Below, piece by piece: positions 9,546-21,500 of a stretch of DNA of 64,000 nt (positions within the stretch are counted from its first letter, which is position 1; the number at the start of each line of letters is the position of its first letter). The notes beneath the pieces are model-generated. The model made no database searches and was not told the origin of the DNA. It was given only the letters and a program-made list of their open reading frames with translations. The stretch comes from Euleptes europaea. Taxonomy: Eukaryota > Chordata > Lepidosauria > Squamata > Sphaerodactylidae. The stretch covers positions 7,780,501 to 7,844,500 of the forward strand of contig NC_079321.1 in NCBI RefSeq assembly GCF_029931775.1. Reading direction: 5' to 3'. Position numbers and translations under genes: made by a program.

Positions 9546-12500
9546 TTGTTAATTCCCAGTGTTAATTCACTCTTTATTGTTAGATTATTATTATTATTAT
9601 TTTGTATCACTTTCTTCCGTAGAGGTTTGCAAAAGGGAAATCACTGCACCTCTTCAGCGCCAGTCATAACATTGCAGTATTTGTTTTATGGGGCATTGTT
9701 TGTAGTCCGCCTTTCCCACTGGAAACGCAAGGAGGGTGACAGCATGTAAAGCAATGCCTGTAAATTAATGCAAGGTTGCCAACCCTCCAGGTGGGGCCAG
9801 GAGATCTGGGATTACTTTTTTAAAAAAAAATATTTTTTTTATTTTCTTCATTTAATATATCAGCATAAAAACAACATCCAATACTAAATAGTAATAATAA
9901 TAATATTAATAAAAAACAGTATCACTAATTTGACAGTGGGTAGCCGTGTTAGTCTGTTTGCAGTAGTCAAAAAGGGCAAGAGTCCAGTAGCACCTTAAAG
10001 ACTAACAAAACTATTTTCTGGTAGGGTAGGAGCTTTTGTGAGCCACAGCTCACTTCTTCAGATCTGAAGAAGTGAGCTGTGGCTCACGAAAGCTCATAAC
10101 CCTACCAGAAAATATTTTTGTTAGTCTTTAAGGTGCTACTGGACTCTTGCCCTTTTTGACTACTAATTTGACAGTAGTAGAAAAGGGCCAGAGTCCAGTA
10201 GCACCTGAAAGACTAACAAAAATATTTTCTGGTAGGGTTATGAGCTTTCGTGAGCCACAGCTCACTTCTTCAGATATCTTCAGATATTCAGCTCATATCT
10301 GAAGAAGTGAGCTGTGGCTCACGAAAGCTCATAACCCTACCAGAAAATATTTTTGTTAGTCTTTAAGGTGCTACTGGACTCTGGCCCTTTACTACTACTG
10401 CAGACAGGCTAACACGGCTGCCCACTGGGAATTAATTTGGCAGTAGAATGACTTCCCCCTCTCCCTCTTCCATCTAGAAATAAATTGTATAAACTTTTGC
10501 TAACGGAGCTAATCCCGATATTATTTTTAACCTGTTCTTATCCTATACAATATTAATAAATCAATACCTAATATAAAATTAATACAAGGTACAAATAAGG
10601 GATTAGATCAAAGAATATCCTTTAAATGATCCCATTGAAAATTGATTTTCACAGTAAGTTCTCCAAGCTTCCCATTCCCCCCAAAATTGTACATTATCAT
10701 TCTGGTTTATCAAAGCTGTAAGCTTCGCCATCTCAGTCAATTAGGAGATCTGGGATTACAATGGATCTCCATTGTAAGAGATTGCTTGCCCTGGAGAAAA
10801 TGGCTGGTTTGGAGGGTGGACTCCATGGCGGATAGTAGTCCTTCCTAGGGTTGCCAACCTCCAGGTACTACCTGGAGATCTGCTATCAGAACTGATCTCC
10901 AGCTGATAGAGATCAGTTCCCCTGGAAAAAATGGCCACTTTGGCAATTGGGCTCTATGGCATTGAAGTCCCTCTCCTCCCCAAAGCCCGCCCTCCTCAGG
11001 CTCCCCCCCAAAAAATCTCCAGGTATTTCCCAATCCAGAGCTGGCAACCCTAATTCCTCCCCAGGCTGCATGCCCAAAGTCTCCAGGGATTTCTAAGGCA
11101 GGAGCTGGCAACCCTAATATTATTATGTGTATTTTAAAATTGATTTAAATTGTTTGAATGAGACATTTCTGTTTGGTTTTAATGGTTTTAGGATGTGTTT
11201 TTATTAATTTTTTTAAAAATTGTTGGCCCTGATAAGGGCAGTAAGGCGGAATGTAGATTCTGTAAATTAACAAAATAAAATTGATAAGGTGAGACATCTA
11301 ATAGGCAGTGTAATAGGACTTGGATAGTACGAAATCAAGAATTTCCACAGGTTGATTCAATGTCGCAAGAACTGACAACATACAATGTATGCGCAAAACT
11401 TTTATGGAGGTTAAAAGATTCCACCAGGACCTTTTGATGGTCTCAACTTATGCAATGAAAAGAATAAACACATCACAAGGAGGATATATCTGCCTAGTAC
11501 AGTTTTAAAAATCCCATCCTTCCTCAAGAAGATCAGGGCGGTGTGTATCGTCGCTTCTTTCCTCCGTTTTACCCTCACAACAGCCCTGTGAGGTAGGTCA
11601 GTCTGACAGAGTGGCTTGCCTAAGGGGTCACTCCATGAATTTCATGGCGGGCTGGAGGTGGTGATTGTATTAATAATGTTATAGTATGGAGAGAGATTCC
11701 TCCTCCCATAGGGTTGCCAACCTTCAGGCAGGGCCTTGGGTTCTCCCAGAATTACAACCCATCTCCAGAATTGGTTCTTGTAGGTTATCTGGGCTGTGTA
11801 ACCGTGGTCTTGGTATTTTCTTTCCTGACGAAACGTCAGGAAAGAAAATACCAAGACCACGGTTACACAGCCCGGATAACCTACAAGAACCAATGAACTC
11901 TGACCGTGAAAGCCTTCGACAATATTTCATCTCCAGAATACCTGTTCTCCAGTCTGCCTGGAGAAAATAGCAGCTTTGGAGGGTAAACGCTATAGAATCA
12001 TAGAACCATAGAGTTGGAAGGGACCACCAGGGTCATCTAATCCAACTCCCTGCACAGTGCAGGAAATTCACAACTACCCCCCCACCCCCAGTGATCCCTA
12101 CTTCATGCCCAGAAGATGGCCAAGATGCCCTCCCTCCCATGAACTGCCCAAGGTCATAGAACCAGCATTGCTGACAGATGGCCATCTAGCCTCTGCTTAA
12201 AAACCTCCAGGGAAGGAGAGCCAACCACCTCCCGAGGAAGCCTGTTCCACTGAGGAACCGCTCTAACTGTTAGAAAGTTCTTCCTAATCTCTCGATGGAA
12301 ACTCTTTTTTATTTAATTTCAACCCATTGGTTCTGGTCCGACCTTCTGGGGCAATAGAAAACAACTTGGCACCATTCTCTATATTACAGCGCTTCAAGTA
12401 CTATGGTACACCATCGATTCTGGGTGACATCTCTCCCCAAAGTCCCCCCCTTTCCAGGCACCACCCCCAAATCTACAAGAATTTCCAAACCTGTAGCTGG

Positions 12501-15500
12501 CAACCCTCCCCTCTCCAGAATGGTGTTCTCCTTCAGATGTAAAGAGGAATCTTGTGTCTGTTTAAAGACTAAAGAGATGTTAATCCAGCACAAACTTTTG
12601 TGGAGTAGAGCCCACTTTGTCAGATGGTTGTGTGTGTGTGTTTGTGTGTGTGTGTGTGGGGGGCGTTAGAGATTATTATGTGAGCAGTTTGCCAACCAAA
12701 AGGGTTTCGCAATAAACCAACCAGATAACGGCTGCATATCTCTATCAAAGCAGATTATAGCTCTCAAGAAGCATTGCCGATTCCCTCCCCCACCCCAGTA
12801 GGCTTCTGAGCTTTTCTGCTTCATGTGCATCTGTTAAAGTCAAGTAAACCTTTCCCCAGTTGCTGCATTTGCATGATAGGATACTTCCACCCACTTAATT
12901 TCTTTCTGTTCGTCAGCTCTTGTGGTTATCCAGAAACGATGCTCCTCCTGGTGGTGAAAAGTGCCGTCAAGTTGCAGCTGACTTATAGTGACCCTGTAAG
13001 GTTTTCAAGGCAAGAGGAGGTTTGCCTTTGCCTGCCTCTGTGTAGCAATCCTGAACTTCTTTGGAGGTCTCCCATCCAACCACTAACCCGGGCTGACCCT
13101 GCTTAGCTTCCAAGACATGATGAGATCAGGCTAGCCTGGGCCACCCAGGTCAGGGCAGAGGTGGTTTGCCATTGCCAGCATCTGTGTAGCTACCCTGGAC
13201 TTCCTTGGTGGTCTCCCATCCAAGTACTAACCAGGGCCGTCCTGGCTTATCTTCCGAGATCTGATGAGATTGGGCTAGCCTGGGCCAACCAGGTCAGGGG
13301 ATGCTTCTTCTATGCCTGCTCAATTTGTACTTCTCATGTGCAAGAGGGGGACAGCATTTTTGGACAACACTTTTTTCTGGATTAGCTCCCCACTTCTCTG
13401 TGTTCTGTGTGTGGGGAGCCTATACTTTTCAGGCCTTCTTTCCTTGTGAGGACACCGCAGAGTGTATTTATGCAGGAGGGGGTTAGCATTCATGGCATCT
13501 GGTTCTCCTTGGCCCCTTCTGCTTGTTAAAAAGAACAGAAATCTGCTGGCAGCAATATCAGGTTGACCTCACTTTGAGCATGAAGGCTGCTCTTCAACAA
13601 TTTTTGTTGTTGTAATATTGCAAATAGGAGCCCCGTGGCGCAGAGTGTTAAGCTGCAGTACTGCAGTCAAAAGCTCTGCTCATGACCTGAGTTAAATCCC
13701 AAAGCAAGTTGGTTTCAGATAGCCGGCTCAAGGTTGACTCAGCCTTCCATTCTTCCCAGGTCGGTAAAATGAGCACCCAGCTTGGCTGGGGGTAAAGGGA
13801 AGATGACTGGGGAAGGCACTGGCTAATCACCCCGTAAACAAAAGTCTGCCTAGTAATCATCGGGATGTGACGTCACCCCATGGGTCAGGAATGACCCGGT
13901 GCTTGCACAGGGGACCTTTACATTTACCTTTTAATATTGCGAATAAAGGGTGGTTGTTTTTTTTTTAAGTTTGCTTTCAACAAAAGGCAGACAAATTGTA
14001 AGTTGTCAAACATCCCAAATACTTTTGTGTAAAGGAGAATTTAGGAAGCATCGTGCAGGGGGTTGGACTCTATTAGTCCTTAATCACTTCTGAGTTTCGC
14101 CTAATGTTTTACAGTGGCTCAAACATTACCTTCAGTATTATATCGCAAATAGGGCAACTGTGCCCTATTATCAGCTTAATAAAGAAAAAAACAGAAGCCA
14201 GATGGTGTTCCCGCATCAAGCCTCTACAAATCTTTTAATGAGATTTATACCAGCGAAGCTGAAATGTCTGTTCCTGGGTCGATGTACGGCTACTCAAAAA
14301 AACGCTCAGTGTTCCAGTGTCTCTTTAAGTCGAAAGGCAATTATTTGTGCAAAGCTAGAACGAAAAGCAATTTTTTTTTCATGGCAGTGCAAAGGTCTGT
14401 CATGGACTTTACGTAGATGCTGCTTTAGATGAGGTCTATTCTGTTTTATGAGGAGCCCCCTGGCGCAGAGTAGTAAGCTGCAGTACTGCAGTCAAAAGCT
14501 CTGCTTACGACCTGAGTTCGATCCCCGGGGGATGTCAAAAGCTCTGCTCACGACCTGAGTTCGATCCCAGCCTTCCATCCTTCCGAAGTCGCTAAAATGA
14601 GTACCCAGCTTCCTGGGGGTAAAGAGTAGACGACTTGGGAACGCACTGGCAAACCACCCCGTAAACAAAAGTCTGCCTAGTAAACGTCGGGATGTGACGT
14701 CTCCCCATGGGTCAGGAACGACCCGGTGCTTGCACAGGAGACTACCTTATTGTTTTATAACACAATTATCGTTTGGTGCTGAATTCCTTGAGGGAACAGG
14801 TTTTGGCATCAGTGGTCTTCCTTGCCACCAGCAGGGCCTAATCTCCAAAATCATCCTGACCTATAGTGTATATTTTTGTGCTTGCAGGCACCTTTGGAAT
14901 TGTGACACAGGGCGATGGGCGCAACCACAAAATGGCTGCCGCAGGAGGTGGAGCCAGCCACAAAATGTCAGGGCATGAGGTGCCCGTGAGCACCACGTTG
15001 GGGAGCTCTGGTACAGATAAAGGGGTTTTGGGGGGCTTCTAGAGGACCCCTTGATGCTCCCGTGTCAGGTGTACTTAACACAACACAGTCCGTACTTTAT
15101 GTTGGCAGAAGAAGAGTTGGTTTTTATATGCCGACTTTCTCTACCACTTAAAGGAGACTCAAACTGGCTTACAATCACCTTCCCTTACCCACAACAGACA
15201 CCCTGTGAGGTAGGTGGGGTTGAGAGAGCTCGAAGACAGCTGTGACTAGCCCAAGGTCACCCAGCTGGCTTCATGTGTAGGAGTGGGGAAACAAATCCAG
15301 TTCACCAGATAAGCCTCCGCCGCTCACGTGGAGGAGTGGGTAATCAAACCCGGTTCTCCAGATCAGACTCCACTGCTCCAAACCACCGCTCTTAACCACT
15401 ACACCACATTGGCAGGAGTTATTATGTATGTGTTTTTGCAGGTTGCAGAACTGGGCAACAGGCATGCACGCAGTAGGAGATGCCCTGAAATAACTATGTG

Positions 15501-18500
15501 GAATTGCAGGGACTCGCATGCCACCTGCAATCCAAAAAGGACTTATTTATCTTCCTGGCCAGGTACACCATTGTTACAGGTGAGGAACTTTAGACCCAAA
15601 ATAATGGCAAGCAGTGGGGATCCTTTTCCGTCTCTAAAGTCTAAGCAGAAGTGAGCACCGCAATGTCCCGAGCTGCATATCTGCCATTGGGGCATCTGCT
15701 GCCAGTCCAACCAGCTAACATTTCAGTTGAACGTGGGGAAGGGCAGTGGCTCAATGGTAGAGCCTCTTCTTGGCATGCAGGAGGTCCCAGGTTCAATCCC
15801 CGGCAGCTCCAGTTAAAAGCCTCAGGGAGTAAGTGATGCGAAAGACCTCTACCGAGACCCCGGAGAGCCGCTGCCAGTCTGAGTAGACAATACTGACCTT
15901 GATGGTCCAATGGTCTGATTCAGTAGAAGGCGGTTTCATGCATGTGCTCCTTTTTGTTGGGGAGGGCAGTGGCTCAGTGATAGAGCATATGCTTGGCACG
16001 CAGAAGGTCCCAGGTTCAATCTCCATCATCTCCATTTGAATGGTTGACGTAGGCCCAGGGCCTAACTCAGTAAAAGGCAAGTTCATTTAAGAAGGAGCTG
16101 GTGGCTCAGTGGTAGAGCATTTCCATGGCATGTAGAAGGCCCCAGGTTCAATCCCCAGCGTCCCCATTTGAATGAAAGAGGTAGGCCAAGGGTGTAACTC
16201 AGTAAAAGGCAAGTTCATTTAGGAGGGAGCCCGTGGCTCAGTGATAGAGTGTACACTTGGCATGCAGAAAGTCCCAGGTTCAATCCCCAGCAGCTCCAGT
16301 TAAAAGGCTCAGAGAGTAAGAAGAAGAAGAGTTGTTTTTTATATGCCAACTTTCTCTACCACTTAAGGGAGAATCAAATGGCTTAAAATCATCTTCCCTT
16401 CCTCCCCCCCCACAGCAGACACCGTGTGAGGTAGGTGGGGCTGGGAGAGAGTGACTTGCCCAAGGTCACCCAGCTGGCTGCATGTGTAGGAGTGGGCAAA
16501 CAAATCCAGTTCACCTGATTAGCCTCTGCCGCTCATGTGGAGGAGTGGGGAATCAAATCTGGTTCTCCAGATCAGAGTCCACTGCTCCAAACCACCTCTC
16601 TTAACCACTACACCACGCTGGCACATCAATAACTGATGTGAAAGACCTCTGCCTGAGACCCTGGAAACCCGCTGCCAGTCTTAGACGATACTGACCCTGA
16701 TGGTCTGATTCAGTATAAGGCAGTTTCATGTGTTAATACTAATCACTCACCAGGAAATAACAATGGATTTTGTTATGTTTCAGGATATTTTGGATCTGAA
16801 TTTCAGTCCCGAGAGAAAGCGGGGTTTTACCAAGTTTGCAGAATATAAGGGCTTCCTGGACCCCTCCAAAATGCACCTCTCAAATCAGGAATATTACTCG
16901 AAGCTGGAAGAACTGAAGAACGCGCACATGGACACCATGGCCCAGCTGGAAAAAATGTATCAGAACAAGCTGTATCTCAGGGACGTGCAGCCCTTCACCA
17001 AAATGGATGCCGCACGGTCTGAGAAGCATCGGTATGCTTTTATAACCCTCTCTCTCCTGCTGAGGTGTCGTCAGCAATCACAGCGAAGTATAATTCCCAC
17101 GGAACCTATTTACATAGTTCAGCATCACATAGAAGAAGAAGAAGAGTTGGTTTTTATATGCCGACTTTCTCTGCCACCTAAGGGAGACTCAAACTGGCTT
17201 ACAATCACCTTCCCCTCACCACAACAGATACCCTGTGAGGTAGGTGGGGCTGAGAGAGCTCGAAGACAGCTGTGACTAGCCCAAGGTCACCCAGCTGGCT
17301 TCATGTGTAGGAGTGGGGAAACAGATCCAGTTCATCAGATTAGCCTCTGCCGCTCATGTGAAGGAATGGGGAATCAAACCCGGTTCTCCAGATCAAACTC
17401 CACCGCTCCAAACCACTGCTCTTAACCACTCCACCAAGCTGGCTCCATATACACCATCACACATCAGCATGGTAGAGTGGTTAAGAGCGGTGGACTGTAA
17501 TCTGGAGAACCAGATTAGATTCCCCGTTCCTCCACATGAAGCCTGCTGGGTGACCTTGGGCTAGTCACAGTTCTCCCTGAACTCTCTCAGCCCCACCTAC
17601 CTCTCAAGGTGCCTGTTTTGGGGAGGAGAAGGGAAGGAGATTGTAAGCTGCTTTGAGACTCCTTAAAGGTAGAAAAAAAATGGGGTACAAAAACCAATTC
17701 CTCCTCCTCTTCCTTCTTCTACTGGAATGATGCAGTGTAAGTTAGAGAATGAGGGAGAGTCAAGCCGTGGGCCCAAGCAGGATCAGGCCCTTGTGGCATT
17801 TTTAAAAAATCACCTTAAAGCGGTGTCGGTGTCCTTGTGGTGGCCCTGAGGATGCCGTTGCATCTAGTTTGGCTGTGAGCTACATCTCTTTCCCCCCCTC
17901 CCCCAGTATCCAAGTCCATGGAAGTAAAATGGGCTTACAAGGTTGTAAATCTTAAGGGTGGCACTGTGGCTTATGGTGAGCACTTTGCCCTTTAAACTGA
18001 ATTTTATGTAACAGAAGTAGTGCGATATTGTGATGTACAAAATGTGGAAGCTTAGAAGTCGGTTCAATACAAGCATCCAAATGCATTTTAAACTCCAAGG
18101 ACCTCCGAGAGCCAGCATGGTGTAGTGGTTAAGAACGGTGGTTTGAAGTGGTGGAGTCTGATCTAGAGAACTGGGTTTGATTCCCCACTCCTCCACATGA
18201 GCGGTGGATGCTAATCTGGTGAACTGGATTTGTTTCCCCACTCTGACATGTGAAGCCAGCTGGGTGACCTTGGGCTAGTCACACTCTCTCAACCCCACCT
18301 TCCTCACAGGGTGTCTGTTGTGGGGAGGAGAAGGGAAGGTGATTGTAAGCCAGTTTGATTCTCCCTTAAGTGGTAGAGAAAGTCAGCATATAAAAACCAA
18401 CTCTTCTTCCTCTTCTTCTTCTTCCTTTCATCTGACGAGCTACTGCACTTAAGAAATCCCTGAATGTGTTATTTCTAGTTTGAATATTAACCCTGTTGAT

Positions 18501-21500
18501 TCTTGCTGCATTTATTTAGCTACATTATAGTCTGCCTTTCTGGCTAAGACTCAGGGTGGATGATTTAGCTGTATTTATTGATTTATTTCATTTATACACT
18601 TGCCTTTTTCCCCAATGGAGACCCAGAGCGGCTTGCAGTGTTCTCCTTCCCTCCATTTTATCCTCACGACAACAGCCCTGCAAGGTAGGTTAGGCTGAGA
18701 GGAAGCGGCTGGTCCAAGTTCACCCAGCGAGTTTCTATGGCTGAATGGGTATTTGGATCTGGGTTTCCCGGATGCTAGTAGGACCAGACTAATATACCAG
18801 CAGGATTCTGTGGACTTGATGGTCCCTTGAATATATTCCTCCATCCTGTTAGACCAAGGCAGGAAATTCTTTCACTCTTAATTAAGTCTTGAGAGGGAAG
18901 GTGGCGTGGTATGGCCTGATCTCGTCATATCTCAGAAGCTGAGCAGGGACGATACTTGGATGGGAGACCACCAAAGAAGACTCTGCAGAGGAAGGCAATG
19001 GCAAACCCCTCTGCCTCTCACTTGCCTTGAAAGCCCTTTGCTGGGGTTTCCACTAAATTGGTAATTGGATGGGAGGCCACCAAGGAAGACTCTGCAGGCA
19101 ATGGCAACCCCCCCCCCCTGCTTCTCACATGCCTTGAAAGGCCCTTGCTGGGGTTTCCGTTAAGTTGGTACTTGGATGGGAGGCCACCAAGGAAGACTTT
19201 GGAGAGGAAGGCAATGTCAAACCCCTTCTGCTTCTCACTTGCCTTGAAAGGCCCTTGTTGGGATCGCCATAAGTCGGTTGTGACTTGATGGCACTTATCT
19301 ATGTACATAATTAGATGTGACTGTTTCCCCAAAAGTAATTTTTACTTTTTTTCCCTTGCCTTTCAGATCAACATGGGAGAAGGGCTCCCCTCAATCCTGG
19401 CATCTGCGTAAATCATTTTCCGAGCCCGATTTAAACTATTCTTTCGACTCTGATTTTTCTGACGTGTCTGACATAAAGCTGGAAGAAAACGATAGTGTAG
19501 GAGGGTCACTGAGGTTTGGAAATCTATCCGAGGAGGTTTCTTTGGAGAATTTTCCCCGCTGGACCGCCGGTGGCTCATCCCAGTTCCAGAATTTGAAGAG
19601 GAGGAGGAAGAAGAAAAAAGCGTGGTCTCCGAAGCTCACCGTGCCTGAACCTTTCCAGATGACTATTCGCGAAGCTAAGAGGAAAAAAAAGAGTGTCAAA
19701 TCCAAGGCACAAATCGAAATGGAGAACAATCGGCTAAAGAAACAACTGGAGGAGGAGGCAGAATGCCAGAAGCAATTCCGCGCCAATCCAGTGCCCGCTT
19801 CCGTCTTGGTCCCGCTCTATCACGACATAATGAAGCAAAACGAGGAGCGTCGAAAGTTGGTCAAAGACCGAAGGAAGGAGATCCTTTTGGCTTCACAAAA
19901 GCCATTTCGTTTTATGGAAAGGGAGGCCCTAAAGGAAGAAATGAGGAAGTTGCAGCTGAAGGATCTCTTCGCACCAGACAAGAAAGTCAAAATGTTCAAA
20001 GCAAATCCGGTTCCGAAATTTGTTTATAGCCCGGAAATCAGTGAGAGGCTCAAGGAAGAAGAGCTGTACCGAGAAATTAGAATTCAGATGAGATCGGAGG
20101 AGCTTCTTCACAGTTCATCCCTTCCTACCAGTAGACTGGGCTATAAGCATAGCCCGCCAAAGTGCCCAGAAGAGAGAAAAACGTCTGGCTCTAAACCAGG
20201 GACCAAAGCAAAGGTCCCGGATTTCGAGACGTTACATCGGAAATTCCAGCAGCAGCTTCGGAGGCAGATGACTATGAAGCCCATCACCGTCTGCGAACCC
20301 TTCGATCTCCACACGCCAAATATCCCATCCAAAAGAGGCAGAATCCTGGAGGACATCCAGAAAGATGAAGAAAAGCTAAAGGAAACCCGTTGGCCCTACG
20401 CCTCTCCCAGATGTCAGCCTCACATGAGGTCTATGAACACGACTATGGACTATGAAGAACCCACATCTCCGAGGATAACACAATCAACGAGAAAAAGGTT
20501 ACAAGCTATAAGGTGAGCTGTTTGCTGGGGTGGACAGAGCACTCGCCATATGTGAATTCCAACTCGCTTGCTGCGACCAGCTGCATATTAACAGTTGTAA
20601 GGACAAACCCTGCTTTTGTGGATTGCATTTCTTCACCAGTATGGTCCGACAGTGACCCATATTCCAGGGTTGCTGGGGAATTCCCTGGGAGTGTTCAGCC
20701 TGAGCTTTGGGTGTTCAAGCCCAGCTTGAAAACGCAGGGCTCAGGTGCATGCTTGAAACACCATTAACTGGCAAGGAGCGGCAACCGGGCAGCCAAATGG
20801 GTAGCTCTGATCTGTAAGACAGAGGACTGGAAATCAAAACGCTGATTTCAGATGATGCAAAACAATCTCTTTATAACTTTGTTCATCCCTGCTGTCTGTC
20901 CACAAAGTCACAGTCGCTCTAGGTATATAGACCTTTAGGTACGCAAATGCTGTCCAGTCGCAACCAACTTACAGCGACTTCAGCAAGGGGATTTTGAGGC
21001 AAGTGAGAAGCAGAGGGGCTTTGCCATTGCCTTCCTCTGCAGAGCCTTCCTGTGTGGTTTCCTGTCCGACTACTGGCTCTGCTTAGTTTCTGAGAGTTGA
21101 CGAGATCAGGCTATACCATGCTGCCTTCCCTCCATATAGACCAGCCCCCCTGCCGTCAAGTCACAGGTGACTTATGGCGACCCCTGGGGATTTTCAAGGC
21201 AAGAGATGTTCGGAGGTGGTTTGCCATTACCTGCCTCCACGTCACGCCCTTGGTATTCCTTGGAGGTCTCCCATCCAAATTCTTGCCAGGGCCAAGGCTG
21301 AGAGTGTGTGACTGGCCCGTGGTCACCCGGCAAGCTGCCATGGAGCCAGTGGGGATTCAAACCTGGGTTTCCCAGGTCCTTGTCCGACACCTTAACCACT
21401 ACACTGCAGTGGCTAGTACCCACAAATCCTTGCGGTGAAGGAAGTGGCAGCATGCTTTGCTCCTCGGTGCAGAGGGAAGGGCGGAAGGGCTCATTATGGG

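Larger units (their letters stand above)
9816..10742 (-). mobile_element. L1-type LINE 3' end inserted in MITE-1
   Basis: Flanked by the 17-bp direct repeat aggagatctgggattac (9799-9815 and 10743-10759). On the minus strand it reads the end of an L1 ORF2 (LTEMAKLTALINQN, WEAWRTYCENQF near 10740-10620) and finishes in a poly(A), seen as the T run at 9816-9839. Itself interrupted by two Penelope-like palindromes. Confidence 0.75.
9773..11118 (+). mobile_element. outer MITE-1 (hAT) copy, split by an L1 and a second MITE
   Basis: Starts 'aaggttgccaaccctccagg' and ends 'gagctggcaaccctaa'. It resumes after each inserted element: L1 at 9816-10742 and another MITE-1 at about 10852-11053. Confidence 0.75.
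11709..12508 (+). mobile_element. MITE-1 (hAT) split by a hairpin insertion and a CR1-A
   Basis: Begins tagggttgccaaccttcagg and ends gtagctggcaaccct. It resumes after the hairpin insertion at 11772-11927 and after CR1-A at 11994-12412. Confidence 0.7.

Noticed and set aside
8920-9610. Long Arg/Pro/Gly-rich ORFs on both strands around 9.1-9.6 kb
   Set aside because: GC-rich CpG-island shadows; only the frame starting at 9299 matches FAM161A.
15443-15478. CCT4-like string ('gcaacaggcatgc')
   Set aside because: The resemblance to the CCT4 exon coding ELRNRHA does not extend on either side; judged chance.
13627-16735. tRNA-like promoters (A and B boxes)
   Set aside because: They belong to SINE heads with SINE bodies and tails; no cloverleaf with a proper acceptor stem was seen, so no tRNA gene is called.
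19317-19366. Upstream extension of the large FAM161A exon ORF
   Set aside because: It lies before a clear acceptor (cctttcag at 19366) and has no similarity to FAM161A.
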